64,000 nucleotides of DNA from Gracilaria domingensis (Eukaryota; Rhodophyta; Florideophyceae; Gracilariales; Gracilariaceae): the NCBI GenBank assembly GCA_022539475.1, contig VCMS01000160.1, positions 58,480-122,479 of the forward strand. The letters are read 5' to 3'. Below the pieces are notes generated by a model. That model had not been told where the DNA came from. It did not search any database and saw only the letters and a list, made by a program, of their open reading frames with translations. The position numbers and the translations under genes were made by a program. Position 1 is the first letter of the stretch, and every line of letters begins with the position of its first letter. Below are positions 21,328 to 32,807 of the stretch, in pieces.

Positions 21328-23806
21328 TCGCAGGTGTCTCGGACTTCCAGAAGTGTTTTTTTTTAAAATATCGATTAGATGCAGTAGTAGCTTGATATCA
21401 AGCGCGACATTCGTGATTGGCTGGACCTGCGCTCCGTGGCGAGAGGGTCGAAAAAATCGCAACTCGCGAGATTCACGCGGTGTAGGCGCACGTGCTAAAA
21501 CCCCACGCTTTAGAAGCAAGTGACAGGCAGGTGCATTTAATTCTACGTGCAAGAGTTACCAACTGAATGCGCTCTCGTATCGATATCTTTCGCCGAAAGA
21601 TGGCGCGTTACAGAATACCCCTTTTTTCGTGACGCACACATAACGCGTTGCCTTACACAGTATCCGGTAAGCTTTAACCAGGATCTGTCTTCCTACCGCG
21701 TTAGGTGCAAACACGCAAATCCAAACGGAAGTCAGAGTTAGGGATGAGAACAGTGGCTGAGCGACTTCGGGGTTCCACGTCGCAAAGTCTGACATCCTAT
21801 TGTCTTTGGCCGAGATCACGGGCTCAGCCCTGAGGCCAACTGTTACTATGCCTGGCCCTGTGGGCCCGGCAAACGACTCGAGTATCACGGCCTCAAAGAG
21901 TCATCTCTCTCAAGAGCATCAATGACAATGACATTACAGTGTAGAAATAGCTCCGTTACGGTATAGACATAGTTCTGTACGGCCGTAAGAGCTTGTCGGT
22001 TAGTTTTCGTACGTGATTCTATACTGACGGCATCCTTACCCTGCCCCTCACCCTTGGCTCTGCGGTACCTTACAGAAACACTACGCACAGAAGGATGTCG
22101 GGAGTCCTTTTTGAAAACAAACGGAAAAAAACAAAAGTTTAGAATTTCTGGATTTGTTGTGTCGTTTTACGAGGGGTACACTGTATGCCAAATTCCAGCA
22201 GATAGCAGAATCAGGAAATCAAGGTTCACACTGTGAACCGAAGTTTTTGATTTTTGACAACTGCAAATAGTATTACCAGTAACTGTTTGAAACCCTGTTT
22301 TAGCGCCTTTTTGGATGCAAGCAGAAGCGTTTTAATTTCCCTGCTTGCCGGGAGTGAGGAGGCTCATGATTCATTCATGCGGGAGCTAAAACTGACAAAA
22401 AGAGATTAATAGCGCACTGCCAGCAACTCACACTGTCTGTCACTGACAGACGCTCTCCAGAGTAGCTCTACAAAAAAGGAAACTGCAACAAATGGATTAT
22501 AGTCTAATCTGCTGGGAGTGGGTTGGAAATTCGAACCCTTGAATATTTCTGAGGGTGTTAGCGGTTTCAGCGATTTTGCTAGTTTTTAAAGATATAAATT
22601 TTATTATTAATAATACATGTTTAAAAGTGAGAATTTCCGAAACCAGCTTCCCGGTTGCGCGGAACGTACGACGCACGATTTGAAAAAAGAGAGCCATTTC
22701 TAGCCAGATATATGTGGATAAAGCAATGGCTCAATTTGCGGCTGTAAGCACGCATTACAGTTGCAACCTGCCCCTGCAATGAAGCCACAAATTCCCCCCG
22801 TCCATGTTCCATACTTACAGCAGCTACGTGTAAGTTTTTACCATTCATGCTCGACAGCTTCCGGTACAATGCTGAAAAACCGGGAAAATATTTTATTCTC
22901 CACAGCCATGCGATTTTTCTTTCGCCCTTTTACTTTGGTATTCATGTGCGCTTTGCACACGTATTGACAACATAGAGGAACTAAATATCTGTTGTGATTA
23001 GGAGTCGAACCGGACGAATTAGGAGTCGAACCGGACGAATAATATTTGCGGAAATTCTATGCTGATAAGAATGATAGACGGTTACTGACAAATAAAAGTC
23101 AAATAACGTCGGATATAATCGGTTAGGTTAGAACGAGGAAGCAGTACGAATAAATACAAATAAAGTTTTTTACACCCCAAACGGAGTAAAGCAAACCAAA
23201 TACTCAAAGATTTCTAAACACACGGTTTCAAAACAAAAACTAGATCCAAGATGAACGGATTGGATTTTGCCAAATATAAAACGGTAACTAAATATTAGTA
23301 CTTTGTTACTACTATACTGCATTCAAAAATAAATTTTTGTCGCGCTTTTTTCATAAGAAATCTTTATAATCACTTTTTCACCTTTTTTTAACGCTTTTGT
23401 GCTGTACTGGACGTATAACTTTGGATTCCTTACTGTAGGATTCTAATCGAAGCTCTTTCGAAGCAACTATAACAAGAACAATATTGTTCTAGCGACAGAA
23501 ACTTGGCGTCAATCGGATTTTTCATCTCTAGACAAGTACAGCAATTACATTGCATTCGGAAAAAGTCGGTATGAATTTTTTCTTTCTTGGATACAAACAG
23601 AAGATTTATCCGATACATCTACTGACATCAAACACGGATATTTAAATCGTTTTAGAGTTAAAGAAACGGTTTATAAAGTACAGGAAATGGAGTTATTGCT
23701 TTCGGATCATAGTTTGCAAAAAATGTAATTAAGGATTTTCGGATCGTATCGGACAGCTTTGGACAGGTTTCCAACGGACGCTACCGAACGGATAGCCGTC
23801 CGGTTC
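21328..23806. other. AT-rich intergenic region, no supported gene
   Basis: All ORFs are short and featureless. A 21-bp unit containing AGGAGTCGAACCGGACGA is tandemly duplicated at 22997-23038. Confidence 0.5.
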
Positions 23807-23887
23807 GATCACACTGTGATCATCACAACTTGTGATGTGTGGTAATTTACCACAAAGTAAACAGTTTACCAGTGGTAAACTGTTTAC
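23807..23887. repeat. Chain of four consecutive perfect palindromes
   Basis: Four perfect inverted repeats follow almost without spacer: GATCACA-c-TGTGATC (23807-23821), CATCACAA-c-TTGTGATG (23821-23837), TGTGGTAA-t-TTACCACA (23838-23854) and GTAAACAGTTTACC-agt-GGTAAACTGTTTAC (23857-23887, a 14-bp stem with a 3-nt loop). An imperfect fifth, GAACGGA/TCCGGTTC, lies just upstream. Three of the four have one unpaired central base. The whole 81 bp could fold as a string of hairpins or extrude as cruciforms. Confidence 0.85.
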
Positions 23888-25024
23888 CCGTGCAGTATGA
23901 TGCAGGGTACTCAAGAATAGGTACGAAAGTGGGACCTACCAACGATTTAGGGCAGTCCTATCGTTGCTGACCAAACATTGCAAAAACATAACCTTGAATT
24001 CAAAGAATGTGGTTAGAATGCAGGTGTATCCTAAACCCTGCAGCATTTCTACGTCACAGTTGAATATCGTTGCTGTTCTTCGAGGTAAAGGGTGGCTTTG
24101 AGATACATTATCTTCTCTGTCAAACAACGTTTCGCGTGGCAAAAACATCGCTTCATAGTTTCTTAGAAGTTTAGATATTGCAAAATGAAGAACCGGTGAC
24201 ACCTCAAAATAACAAAAGGATTTGAGCTACAAACGTATTTCAACCGTCGGAAGTCGTGTGTAGAGCAGACATAGACATCCCTGCAAGGGGAGCTGCTCAA
24301 CCGTTTCTGCAATCCAGAACCTGACCTTTAAGCAACTGCGGCAAAGACCACATTGATTGGACCCTATTCCAGTTGCAAACATTTTAGACTGATTTACAAG
24401 TTACTTTCAGGAGTTGCCGTTTGTAGGTGAGAAAGGAAAACTTTTGGCCTCGGATGTGAGCATCTTTACAAGCGATATCTGCATCCAACAAGCTCCAGGA
24501 TCATAAGATACTTGGTACCAAACCGTCGGTACAGGGTAAGTCGCTTGCCTCCATTTGAGGCTCATAATCTGCCCACAAATTTCGCAGCCATTAAGGATAT
24601 GTATTAAAACTCCTAATTGTGTACTGGAAGCACCTACGCCATGCACGCATACAGAGATGCACTACCCCTGTATAAAGGATTACAGGGTATAAGGAAGAAT
24701 GGAGGCAGCAAATGGTGAGCAGGATGCAAGTTATTATCGGAAACGAGTGTCTGCCCAATAGAATAGAAAGGCAAGGTGTAGTACCCAAGACTGCCGTTTC
24801 ACGTTAGGATTAAGAACAAAGAAGCAATGCGTGATTTGCGATATTAGAGATACCCCACTACCCGCGGTACTTTCATGCTACGGTAGGGTCGACAACAGTA
24901 ACTACCATCAATCGTAAGCACCATTGGGTGCGTAACTATTGATCTGAAGAAGAGATTACCGCCTCTGCGTTCCCTCAGAGCGTCGCCACTGCCGCGATTT
25001 CTGAGACGAGATCAGCACGTCGCT
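23888..25024. other. Intergenic upstream of the bestrophin gene
   Basis: No supported gene. TTGGTACCAA is a palindrome near 24509, and CCCTGTA/TACAGGG form an inverted repeat at about 24665-24687 that encloses a TATAAAGG about 350 bp before the bestrophin ATG. That is a possible but distant promoter element. Confidence 0.4.
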
Positions 25025-28000
25025 ATGTCCAACCTCCCAAAACCCGCTTTTGGCGAGCGGTCAGCTCCCGTTTCCACCACACTTCCTGACGAGGAGGCAC
25101 CATCACCATCAACAACATCGTCGTATCGGACCTTTTCGCACCGTGCGCTGGCTCTACGTTTGAAAACGGCAGTGGCCACTGGGCAACTCGGAACCTCTCC
25201 GCCTGAGTCGAACCCAGCCGACTTTTCCCTTCTTTGTATGCTGTTCAACACCATTCCATGGATCATTCTGACTATTCAGCTTCTCTGGAGTTCTATCGTT
25301 GTCCTTCTTTCGTACTACCTCGCACCTGAAGATGGGGACTCATTATCGGTCGACTTCTGGAGCTCCCGTCTTGTTGTCTCTGCTTCTGTCTCGTATGCGG
25401 TTGGATGGGCTTTATTCATCCTTCTCGGTTTCTTCATTCGTGAAGCAAGCAATCGATATTGGCAGGCACAACTTGCTTGGTCTCATATGGCTGCCTACCT
25501 GCGCTATGTTCTCAGAGATCTCCGTCAGGGATTCCCTGCAGGTTCATGGCATCCCGGAGACCTTGACCGTATCGTGGCCCATCTTATTGCATTTCCAATC
25601 GCTTTGAAAATGCAGTTGAGGGGAGAAAGAGAGCGTCAGCAACTGAAAGGAATTCTTTGCGATTCTGATATCGATGATGTCCTTGCCGCCAAGAGCATGC
25701 ATTTTCATTGTACAAGAGTTGTCAGGGCCTATTTCAGTGCAGCTCAAGATGATGCTCCCATTTCGTTTTTGTCGGTAGCAATGGAGACTACTCCTGCGGG
25801 TCGAGGCACTCAGCACTTGATCATGAACAATGTCGATGGAGCAGATTCCGAAGCCGGGACTCTCACCACCATATCAAGTTTTACTCCTTCTGCTGGATAC
25901 GTCAACCACATGAAGATCTTTCTTTACATCTGGATGTTCTTCCTTCCTCTCGCAGTTGTTGAAACAAGTGGCTGGTAAGCGTATTGTCAAGACTCATATC
26001 CTCAGACATCTTGCTCTGACATTCTTTTACTAACGTATCTCTCACTCATGCGGTTCAGGTTTACTGTGTTGTGGACCATTCTCATTACGTATGGCGTGGC
26101 AATGCTGTTCACCATTGCAAGAGCTCTCAACGATCCGTTTGGGTATGATTTTCAGGACATCAAACTTAACCGGTTGGCAGCCGAAACCGCATTTCAACTT
26201 CTCAACTCGTTCTCCCTGGAGAAGATAACGTACTCATCAGTTATCGATCCTCATCATGACACTCCAACTTGGTTAGAACAACCTTGTTCCAAAAGATGCT
26301 CTTCTGACCTTAAGAAACTGAAGCAATCGTGCATTCAATCGGTACTTCCTGTGCTGCGGTTCGTCCGAGTCACGAAGAATGTTGCACTCTGTATGGTGAC
26401 CCTGCTTTTATGGACTTCTTTCATTGTCTTCTTCACGTGGGGTACTACCAGAAACGATGACAACAGTTCATGTCGATGGTGGTGCGTGTACATCCCAGTG
26501 GGAGGGTCTACCGATGCATATGTTAGTCTTGGTATATTCCTTGTATTGGGTTTTTGGTTGAATGATGCTTATCGGCGATACTCGAGAGGACTTGAAATCT
26601 GGCAGAGCAAACTGAAACCCGCAATTGAAGAAGCGGCTTTCAGGTTTGCCATGTCCTGCAGTCCGGGTACTTGGCATCAGAGAGACAGGGAGCGCCTTTT
26701 CTCATATTTCGCAGCTTTGCCTTACGCCGCCAAGCAGCATCTTCGAGATACGAGGGACACCTCAGAGCTGCTCAACATTCTGTCTGCAAAGGACGTCGCT
26801 GCTTTCGATGAGTGCGACAATCCGTTCGAACACGCTATGGATGTGATATATGGCTACAACAACAGTCTCGACTGTGGTGATGATAAGACCTGTCAGCTTT
26901 CTGCTTCTCCGATGAGAGGAGCCGGGGAGACCGTCGCCTACACATTGAGAAAGATCGAAATTGCTGTTCACGAATGCGCCGCTATGCACACTTTCCCCAT
27001 TTCGCAGTCATTCACGGTACATCTCAAGGTCTTCGCCGTCTTCTGGTTAGCCCTCCTACCACTAGTATTGGTCGAGTTCAATGGATGGTTGGTATTCTTC
27101 TACATCATTCCCATCGGTTTTTCAGTGGTCAATCTGATAAAGATTGGAGAGGACCTTGCTGATCCCTTTGGTTTTGATGAGTTCGACATTCCGCTGCACT
27201 TGTTTTGCGAAGAAATTAAACATTCCCTTCACGAAATGTACCACAACAGCCGAAGCGGAACCGTTGGATTTGTTCATGGGTCTACTTACTCTCGTACATC
27301 TTTCTTGCCACAAGAAGTTGGAGTGCGAATGATAACTAGTGAGTCGGCCCCAGATACGAAGACGAAATGGTCTTTGGGGAAGTGGCTGAAATCGAAGCAA
27401 GAGACCAAATCTCCGTCTCCTCTAACATCCATATTCTACCTTCTTGAAAGCATTCCGTCCGTCAGAGCTCGAGATATAGTTTTAGTCTTGCTGTGGAACA
27501 CGATAGCAGTATTTACGTCGTACGGAATATCATTTGCATGGGATGAAGGGAGGAGAAATGACTGCCATGGATGGTGCAGTCCGATTGATGTTGACCTTGG
27601 CGTTCTGGGAAATATCGGATTCGCCTTGTTTATGATTTTGGCTTTCCGTGCATCTGATGCAATTGGAAGGTATGAAGATGGCGCAAGGCTCATCTTTGAC
27701 ATGAAGATGCAGTTACGAACCCTTGCGATTGAAGTTATCCAAAATTTCAGGGACGGAATGTTTCACGAGCAGGACAAGGAAAGACTCATCGCCCATATAG
27801 TTCAAATCCCTCTCTCTTTCCGAGAACTTCTTCTGAATGATGGGGAACAAAAGGAAGGGGGCTCTGATGGATTGCTATCAGCGTCAGACAAGCAAAAACT
27901 AGAAAGAAGAAATGACCCTATTTCCTACTTGCTTCAGACAATCGAAGCATATATAGTTCTGCAGGACAAGAAGAATCGTGAAGGTCATGATGATATGGGA

Positions 28001-30772
28001 CCGTACCGATGCCAAGGAACGATCGTGATTTTGATGTTGAATCGGATGCTGACTCTCCGGGAGCTCATTCAGCGAGCATTTGGAGTGAAGCGGTTCCCAG
28101 TTGTGAAAAGCTATACCAGACATCAGCACCTCTTCACTTTGGTTTGGTTGGTGTTACTTCCATTCGCAATGACTCCGTCAGCTGGCTTCTTCACGCTCCT
28201 CTGGGCGCCCATAATCTCGTATGGAGTGATCGGTCTCGAAGAGATTGCAGTAAAACTCGTGGACCCTTACGGAACCGACGCCATCGACATTCCTGTGAAT
28301 GACATGTGCCTCGAAATCGCTGGTTTTATTCTCGATGCTGTGCGTGGCACCGATTGGGATTGTCATCGATTCATAAGATCATCTGCTCCAGATGCAGAAG
28401 CGGAACTGGGAATCACTTTTCGAAATCGAAAGGTACATGCTGAATACAGCCTTCCACGACTCGAATGCGATTCTCCCTCAGGGTTTGGAGAGGAATCTCT
28501 TTCTCATGCTGACAAGCTTGAGGAAACAAGGTTAAAGCCCCGTTTGTATTCCCATTTGGTAAGGTCAGTTCCATGGAGGACTTTGATGATCATATCTTGT
28601 TATACAGCTCTGGCTGTTGTGCTTTCGTATGTATCCAGAGATCGTTCAGAAGCTTCTAAATGGTGGCTTTCACGGATAAGTATCGATGTATCAGTGGCAA
28701 CATATGTGTCATTTGCAGGTACGTACAAAATACCATATTGACGAAGGATTCTTCATGCGTGTGCATTTCATTTCATTTGCCCATTGATTCTGACTTACAT
28801 CCTCTCAGCCTTTCTACTTCTTGGATTCTATGTAAATGCTGCTTTTGATCGCTTCAAGGATGCCGGATACATATGGGTTGATATGCTTCACTCATCCTGT
28901 CACTCCCTTGCGGTTCAATTCCTAACCCTATTTGAAGATGGAGACATCCACGAGGGAGATCATAATCGTATTATCGGTCACATAGCTGCTATTCCTCTCG
29001 TGCTGAAGAGTGAAATGCGGAACTCTCGTGATATCAGAGAGATCAAAGGGCTCCTCTCTCAGGAAGATCTTGCGCATGTTCATTGTGCGGGAAGTATGTC
29101 CCGCTACTGCGTTGAGGTAATCAAAACCTATCAGCTCGTTGCGGCAAGTCGCCCTGAATATACCACTCGGAAGATCATATACGGCAAGAGATTTATAGCC
29201 ATGAAGCGGGAGATGGAGCTATTGGAGAAATCTGTGCAGCAGTCAATGTTTTTGTCATCCTTTCCGATTGCACCAGGATTTTTGATTCTCTTGAATGCTC
29301 TACTTTCCATATGGTTCATAATCTTACCGTTCGCTTTGTCAGAGATATCAGGTACGTCTGAGACGACTTGCGAGCGGTTTGTTTATTGTTTAATAACCGT
29401 ATTGTTCTCTCTCATTACATGTATTTACAGGTTGGTTCACTATACTTTGGGTCACTATAATCGCTTATGGCGTGTTAGGGTAAGTTTTGTGAACCATCTA
29501 GAAACGAGGAGCAGATTTGACTGACTGAATGACGCATGAAATTTCATCAGGATGTACGCTATCGCGTCGGAGATTCAACATCCGTTTGGTTCAGACTTGA
29601 ACGATTTGGATCTTGACAACTTCGCTCGCAATATTGTTTCAGACATTCTCTTCATTCGAAAGAACTACCGAAATACAGAGCGCGGACTTATTCACGCTTC
29701 TTCCGTTCGGCCATTCTGGACGGAACCGTTGAAGCATGAGCCTCGACAATTGCCACAAAGGGGTCTTCGAACCCGCGCACTTGAGAAATTCAGGTTGGCT
29801 GTAAACGTTCTGTCACCGCGGATAATGATGTCGATGCTGATCTGGACCGCATCGTCGATAACGATAGCGTGGTTGGTGTCCGAGAACTTTCCGTTCAAAG
29901 ACGAGTTTGACAAGGCATGCGAGCCATGGTTTTGCTCTCGCATCGCCCTTGACAGTTCCGTACAAGAGTACGTCGGATTTGCATTGTTTCTGTTGCTGGG
30001 TTTCCGTCTTTATGACAGTCACTGGCGATATGTAAGGGCAATTAATATCTGGCAAAGAGGAATTGTTTCAAAGTTGCGGGTCCTGAGCATTCGCATTTTT
30101 GAGAGCTACACTGACAGTTTATGGCACTCAAGAGATCTTGAGCGCATTGCTGCGCATCTGGCGGCCTTCCCGATCGCTCTGATGGGCGAACTGCGTGGAA
30201 GAGACTACAACGAAAAATTCGAAGAGATCTTGGGTGATGAAGACTCTAGAAGACTGCTGTCGACCACTGAACGGGCCAACTACTGTATAGATGTCGTCCA
30301 AAACTATCTTGCAGAAGGAGACAGGATATCGGCGACAAAAGGAACATTATATCCTGCTGGAGGACAAGAGGTTGAGTACATTTGGAAGTACTTGCATCAG
30401 CTGAAGGAAGCGGCATTCGAATGTGATCGGATGGTGCGAGTGCCCATGCCGTACGGATATGTGCAGCACTTGCGAATCTTTTTGGTGATCTGGTTGTTGC
30501 TTCTGCCGCTAGGACTTGTAGAGGACAGCGGATGGTTGACTATTCTTTGGGTGCTGTTCGTAACATACGGCGTGTTGGGAATAGAAAAATGGGCTACGGA
30601 GCTCTCAGATCCTTTTGGTTACGACATATCCGACGTTCCATTGGACGATTTCGTTGAAAAGGCCATCATGACTGTCAAAAGCAATCTTGAACTGTACAGG
30701 GACGGGGTTAAAGACATTGTCGAAAAGAAAAGAGGCGGATTAGTCGTAGAGGAAACTCAAGACAATCTTTGA
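25025..30772 (+). CDS. Five-unit tandem bestrophin-like channel, 1,807 aa, five exons
   Basis: Exons 25025-25974, 26059-28718, 28809-29351, 29431-29479 and 29551-30772 join in frame to 1,807 codons. All four introns are GT-AG, and each junction restores a motif present in the other units. Five bestrophin-like units follow each other. The TM2 motif (GF-x-x-x-x-x-x-x-R-[YF]) starts at residues 135, 481, 845, 1209 and 1551. The clasp motif ([DH]P[FY]G-x-D-x-x-D) starts at 342, 685, 1052, 1411 and 1754. The fourth unit's GFYV matches human bestrophin TM2. Each unit also has a hydrophobic helix before TM2, an [AG]H/SY-type amphipathic segment (such as RIVAHLIAFP) and a hydrophobic LLPL-x-x-[VT]E segment before the clasp. 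Bestrophins are pentameric anion channels, so one chain may supply a whole pore. Units are divergent, so the fusion is old. Confidence 0.92.
25975..26058 (+). other. Intron 1 of the bestrophin gene (84 bp)
   Basis: Donor GTAAGC and acceptor TTCAG. Splicing completes the Trp codon and joins ETSG to WFTVLWTI, matching EDSGWLTILW in unit 5. Confidence 0.88.
28719..28808 (+). other. Intron 2 of the bestrophin gene (90 bp)
   Basis: Donor GTACGT and acceptor CTCAG, phase 1. Splicing joins TYVSFA to AFLLLGFYV, rebuilding TM2 of unit 4. Confidence 0.88.
29352..29430 (+). other. Intron 3 of the bestrophin gene (79 bp)
   Basis: Donor GTACGT and acceptor TTACAG, phase 1. Splicing joins SEISG to WFTILWVTI, the same point in unit 4 as intron 1 in unit 1. 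Confidence 0.88.
29480..29550 (+). other. Intron 4 of the bestrophin gene (71 bp)
   Basis: Donor GTAAGT and acceptor ATCAG. It leaves a 49-bp exon 4 and joins AYGVLG to MYAIASEIQHPFG, completing the clasp region of unit 4. Confidence 0.87.
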
Positions 30773-31370
30773 GGTATAGAGTTGAGCAACGGAGTTGTGC
30801 AGTTGCTATGGTTCGCACGTGCACATACATTCTGCCATGATAGTTATATAGGCTTGTATCATCCTTTAAAGTGCTTCCCACGTTGGAAATCCCAACACCG
30901 GGTGAACCAAAGTTTGCAGCTAATGTCGTGTACTGTCCAAACCCAAACGTCTTCGCACAAACATTGTTATTCCGCTGTAGGTGCGAAAGAAGACGAACGA
31001 ACGAACGAAGGTGAAGGGACAAATAACCTGTACCTTCGGAATCTAAATCTACGTTTATTACCATAACGATCATAAGACTCATGAGTTGTTGAGCTTTGCT
31101 TGCCCGTCGACTGCCTCTACCTCATCCATGGCATGGGACTGAGCCAATTCAAAAACGTTCTTCCCCCATTTTGACCCCGCTTTGATTTTGCTCTTTTCAA
31201 CCGTATGCGTTCTGGGGATGAAGAGAGCTTCAGGGTCTTGTTCCAACTAAAGGTAAAGTCAGGGCCAGTTTTGTTTGGCGCAAACTCATTCTTTAGCTTC
31301 TAGAAGATCGAAAGGACGCAAGTACAGACGAACTGCTACTCATGTCTACCTCCTAATTGGCTTCATGAAG
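30773..31370. other. Intergenic, nothing recognised
   Basis: The 3' region shared by the bestrophin gene and the convergent Cys-rich gene. Short ORFs only. Confidence 0.45.
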
Positions 31371-31991
31371 TCATCTACTGCTATAAGAACAGCCTCGGCA
31401 GCACAGCCCTGCGGGACTGGAAACGGGCGGAGTATATCCACTAGCGTAGCTACACGCGCCGCAGCACGTTCCGAAAGTCCTACCGACAGGCTCTGTTCGA
31501 ATGCACTCCATGACGCCCTTGCGCACTTTCTTCCACCTCGCGATCTCCGCGTACTCGCCCTTGTCGCGGTCCCAGCCACTAGGCATGAGCACCTTGGCGC
31601 GCGACCAAATCCGGTACGTCTCGCGATTCACGCCTTCCGCCTCGTAAAGCTGCGTACCGGAAAATTTGCCTTGCAGCAGCAACAGCTTATTGTTAGATGG
31701 AGGTTCGAGTCGAACTCCCTTTCGGCTGCAATCGTAACAGTTACTTTGCGAGTCGAAGCAGCGGTCCAGATATGCGTTCGAGCACGTGAAGATTTCACGC
31801 CTGTTTGTCTCGGTCTCGTTCTGACTGCTAGCGGGCTCGGTTGGCGCTTCAGTCTCGACTATCCCGACGTCGTCAGCAACGGAAACTGTCGTCATGTGGA
31901 GCACGGACTGACTCAGTTGCGCCAGCCCGCGCATCGCGAAGAGAGACAGTAGAAGGAGCACGCAGTTTGCAAAGGTGGGGATAGATCTCAT
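31371..31991 (-). CDS. Small secreted Cys-rich protein, family A copy 2, 206 aa
   Basis: A signal peptide covers about residues 1-24 (ending RGLA/Q). The mature part has a Thr/Glu-rich N-terminal stretch, then the same Cys framework as the gene at 11431-12033: FTCS, DRCFDS, NCYDCS, KLLLLQGKFSG, QLYEAEG, ECIRTEPVGR, TCCGACSY and LCCRGCSY. All 11 framework Cys of the paralogue are conserved, and a further Cys lies in the signal peptide. The two copies lie 19 kb apart on opposite strands, suggesting an expanded lineage-specific family. The TATA box and ATG spacing is also the same in both copies, which supports both starts. Function is unknown beyond being a disulphide-rich secreted protein. Confidence 0.87.
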   Translation of the reverse strand: MRSIPTFANCVLLLLSLFAMRGLAQLSQSVLHMTTVSVADDVGIVETEAPTEPASSQNETETNRREIFTCSNAYLDRCFDSQSNCYDCSRKGVRLEPPSNNKLLLLQGKFSGTQLYEAEGVNRETYRIWSRAKVLMPSGWDRDKGEYAEIARWKKVRKGVMECIRTEPVGRTFGTCCGACSYASGYTPPVSSPAGLCCRGCSYSSR

Positions 31992-32099
31992 TGTGTACTG
32001 GTCTTGTTGAGGCCCGTACCTGAGTGAGATGATGAGGCTTGGCGATGGCTCGTGTGTGAGACATAACGGCCGAACGTTAGGTGTGTTTCTGCTCCCTAG

Positions 32100-32107
32100 T
32101 ATTTATA
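32100..32107 (-). promoter_or_regulatory. TATA box of the second Cys-rich gene
   Basis: TATAAATA on the minus strand, 109 bp before the ATG at 31991, nearly the same distance as in the paralogue. Confidence 0.55.
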
Positions 32108-32546
32108 CTGGGAAAGCGACATTTGGCGCCAACAATTGGGAGCTTCAGTGAGATTGGCGTAACAGTGGCTACACACAATCAAAGTAGAGCTCTCGGTGTC
32201 GTTGCCGCTTGCAACAATGTGGGCTGCCCCTTAAGCCGCTCTAGTAAGAGGCGTAGATATTTTGCTTTTGGAATGCAGCAAACAACGCGTGGTTGCGCAC
32301 AACAAAGGAACGGCAGTGCTAAGCTGGTCTCCACGAATGGAGCCTTTCTCGTGGTGGTGGCAGATGTTACCGACTCTGTAGGAGTCTGTCAGCTTTCTAC
32401 CGACTCTTGCGACGTGAAGGCCAACAGACTCGAGTCTGCTATAATCGTTCTGCTGGCTTTTTTGGAGCCCTTTGAGAGATGGTCACTGTACCAGGGGTAG
32501 GACGAATAAGACTCAAAACAAACTGTTTTGGTTTAGATAAGGACTT

Positions 32547-32807
32547 TACAATAACTTGGTTATTGTAGCTGCGCCGTCTACACTACACGTACCAACGGTA
32601 GCCTTCCGTCGGACACTGTCATGTATACTGTATAACTTTGGAGGCGACCTTCGTAGCAACACCATGAAGGCTGGTAGGTTCTACGAAGGTACATGACGTG
32701 TGAGCATCATGCTCACGATGATCGTTTCAACATTTTCCCCTGGTCGGGTGACGGTACGCGTACAAGGGCACGGGTTGTGGGCAGAACTTCTGACGTTACC
32801 CTTGTAC
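32547..32807. repeat. Chain of inverted repeats
   Basis: Perfect pairs in order: TACAATAAC/GTTATTGTA (32547-32567), ACCTTCGTAG (32647-32656) with CTACGAAGGT (32681-32690), GTGAGCAT-c-ATGCTCAC (32700-32716), GTACGCGTAC (32754-32763), and GTACAAGGG (32760-32768) with CCCTTGTAC (32799-32807). No supported gene occupies 32108-33551. Confidence 0.7.

Noticed and set aside
22505..22545. Minus-strand GGGTTCGAAT resembling a tRNA T-loop
   Set aside because: The invariant C61 is absent and no cloverleaf can be drawn.
22997..23038. Duplicated AGGAGTCGAACCGGACGA resembling the T-arm of a tRNA on the minus strand
   Set aside because: The T-stem does not pair beyond two bases, and no acceptor, D or anticodon arms are found around it.
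32081..32500. 139-codon plus-strand ORF upstream of the Cys-rich gene
   Set aside because: No domain, and it overlaps the promoter of the oppositely directed gene.
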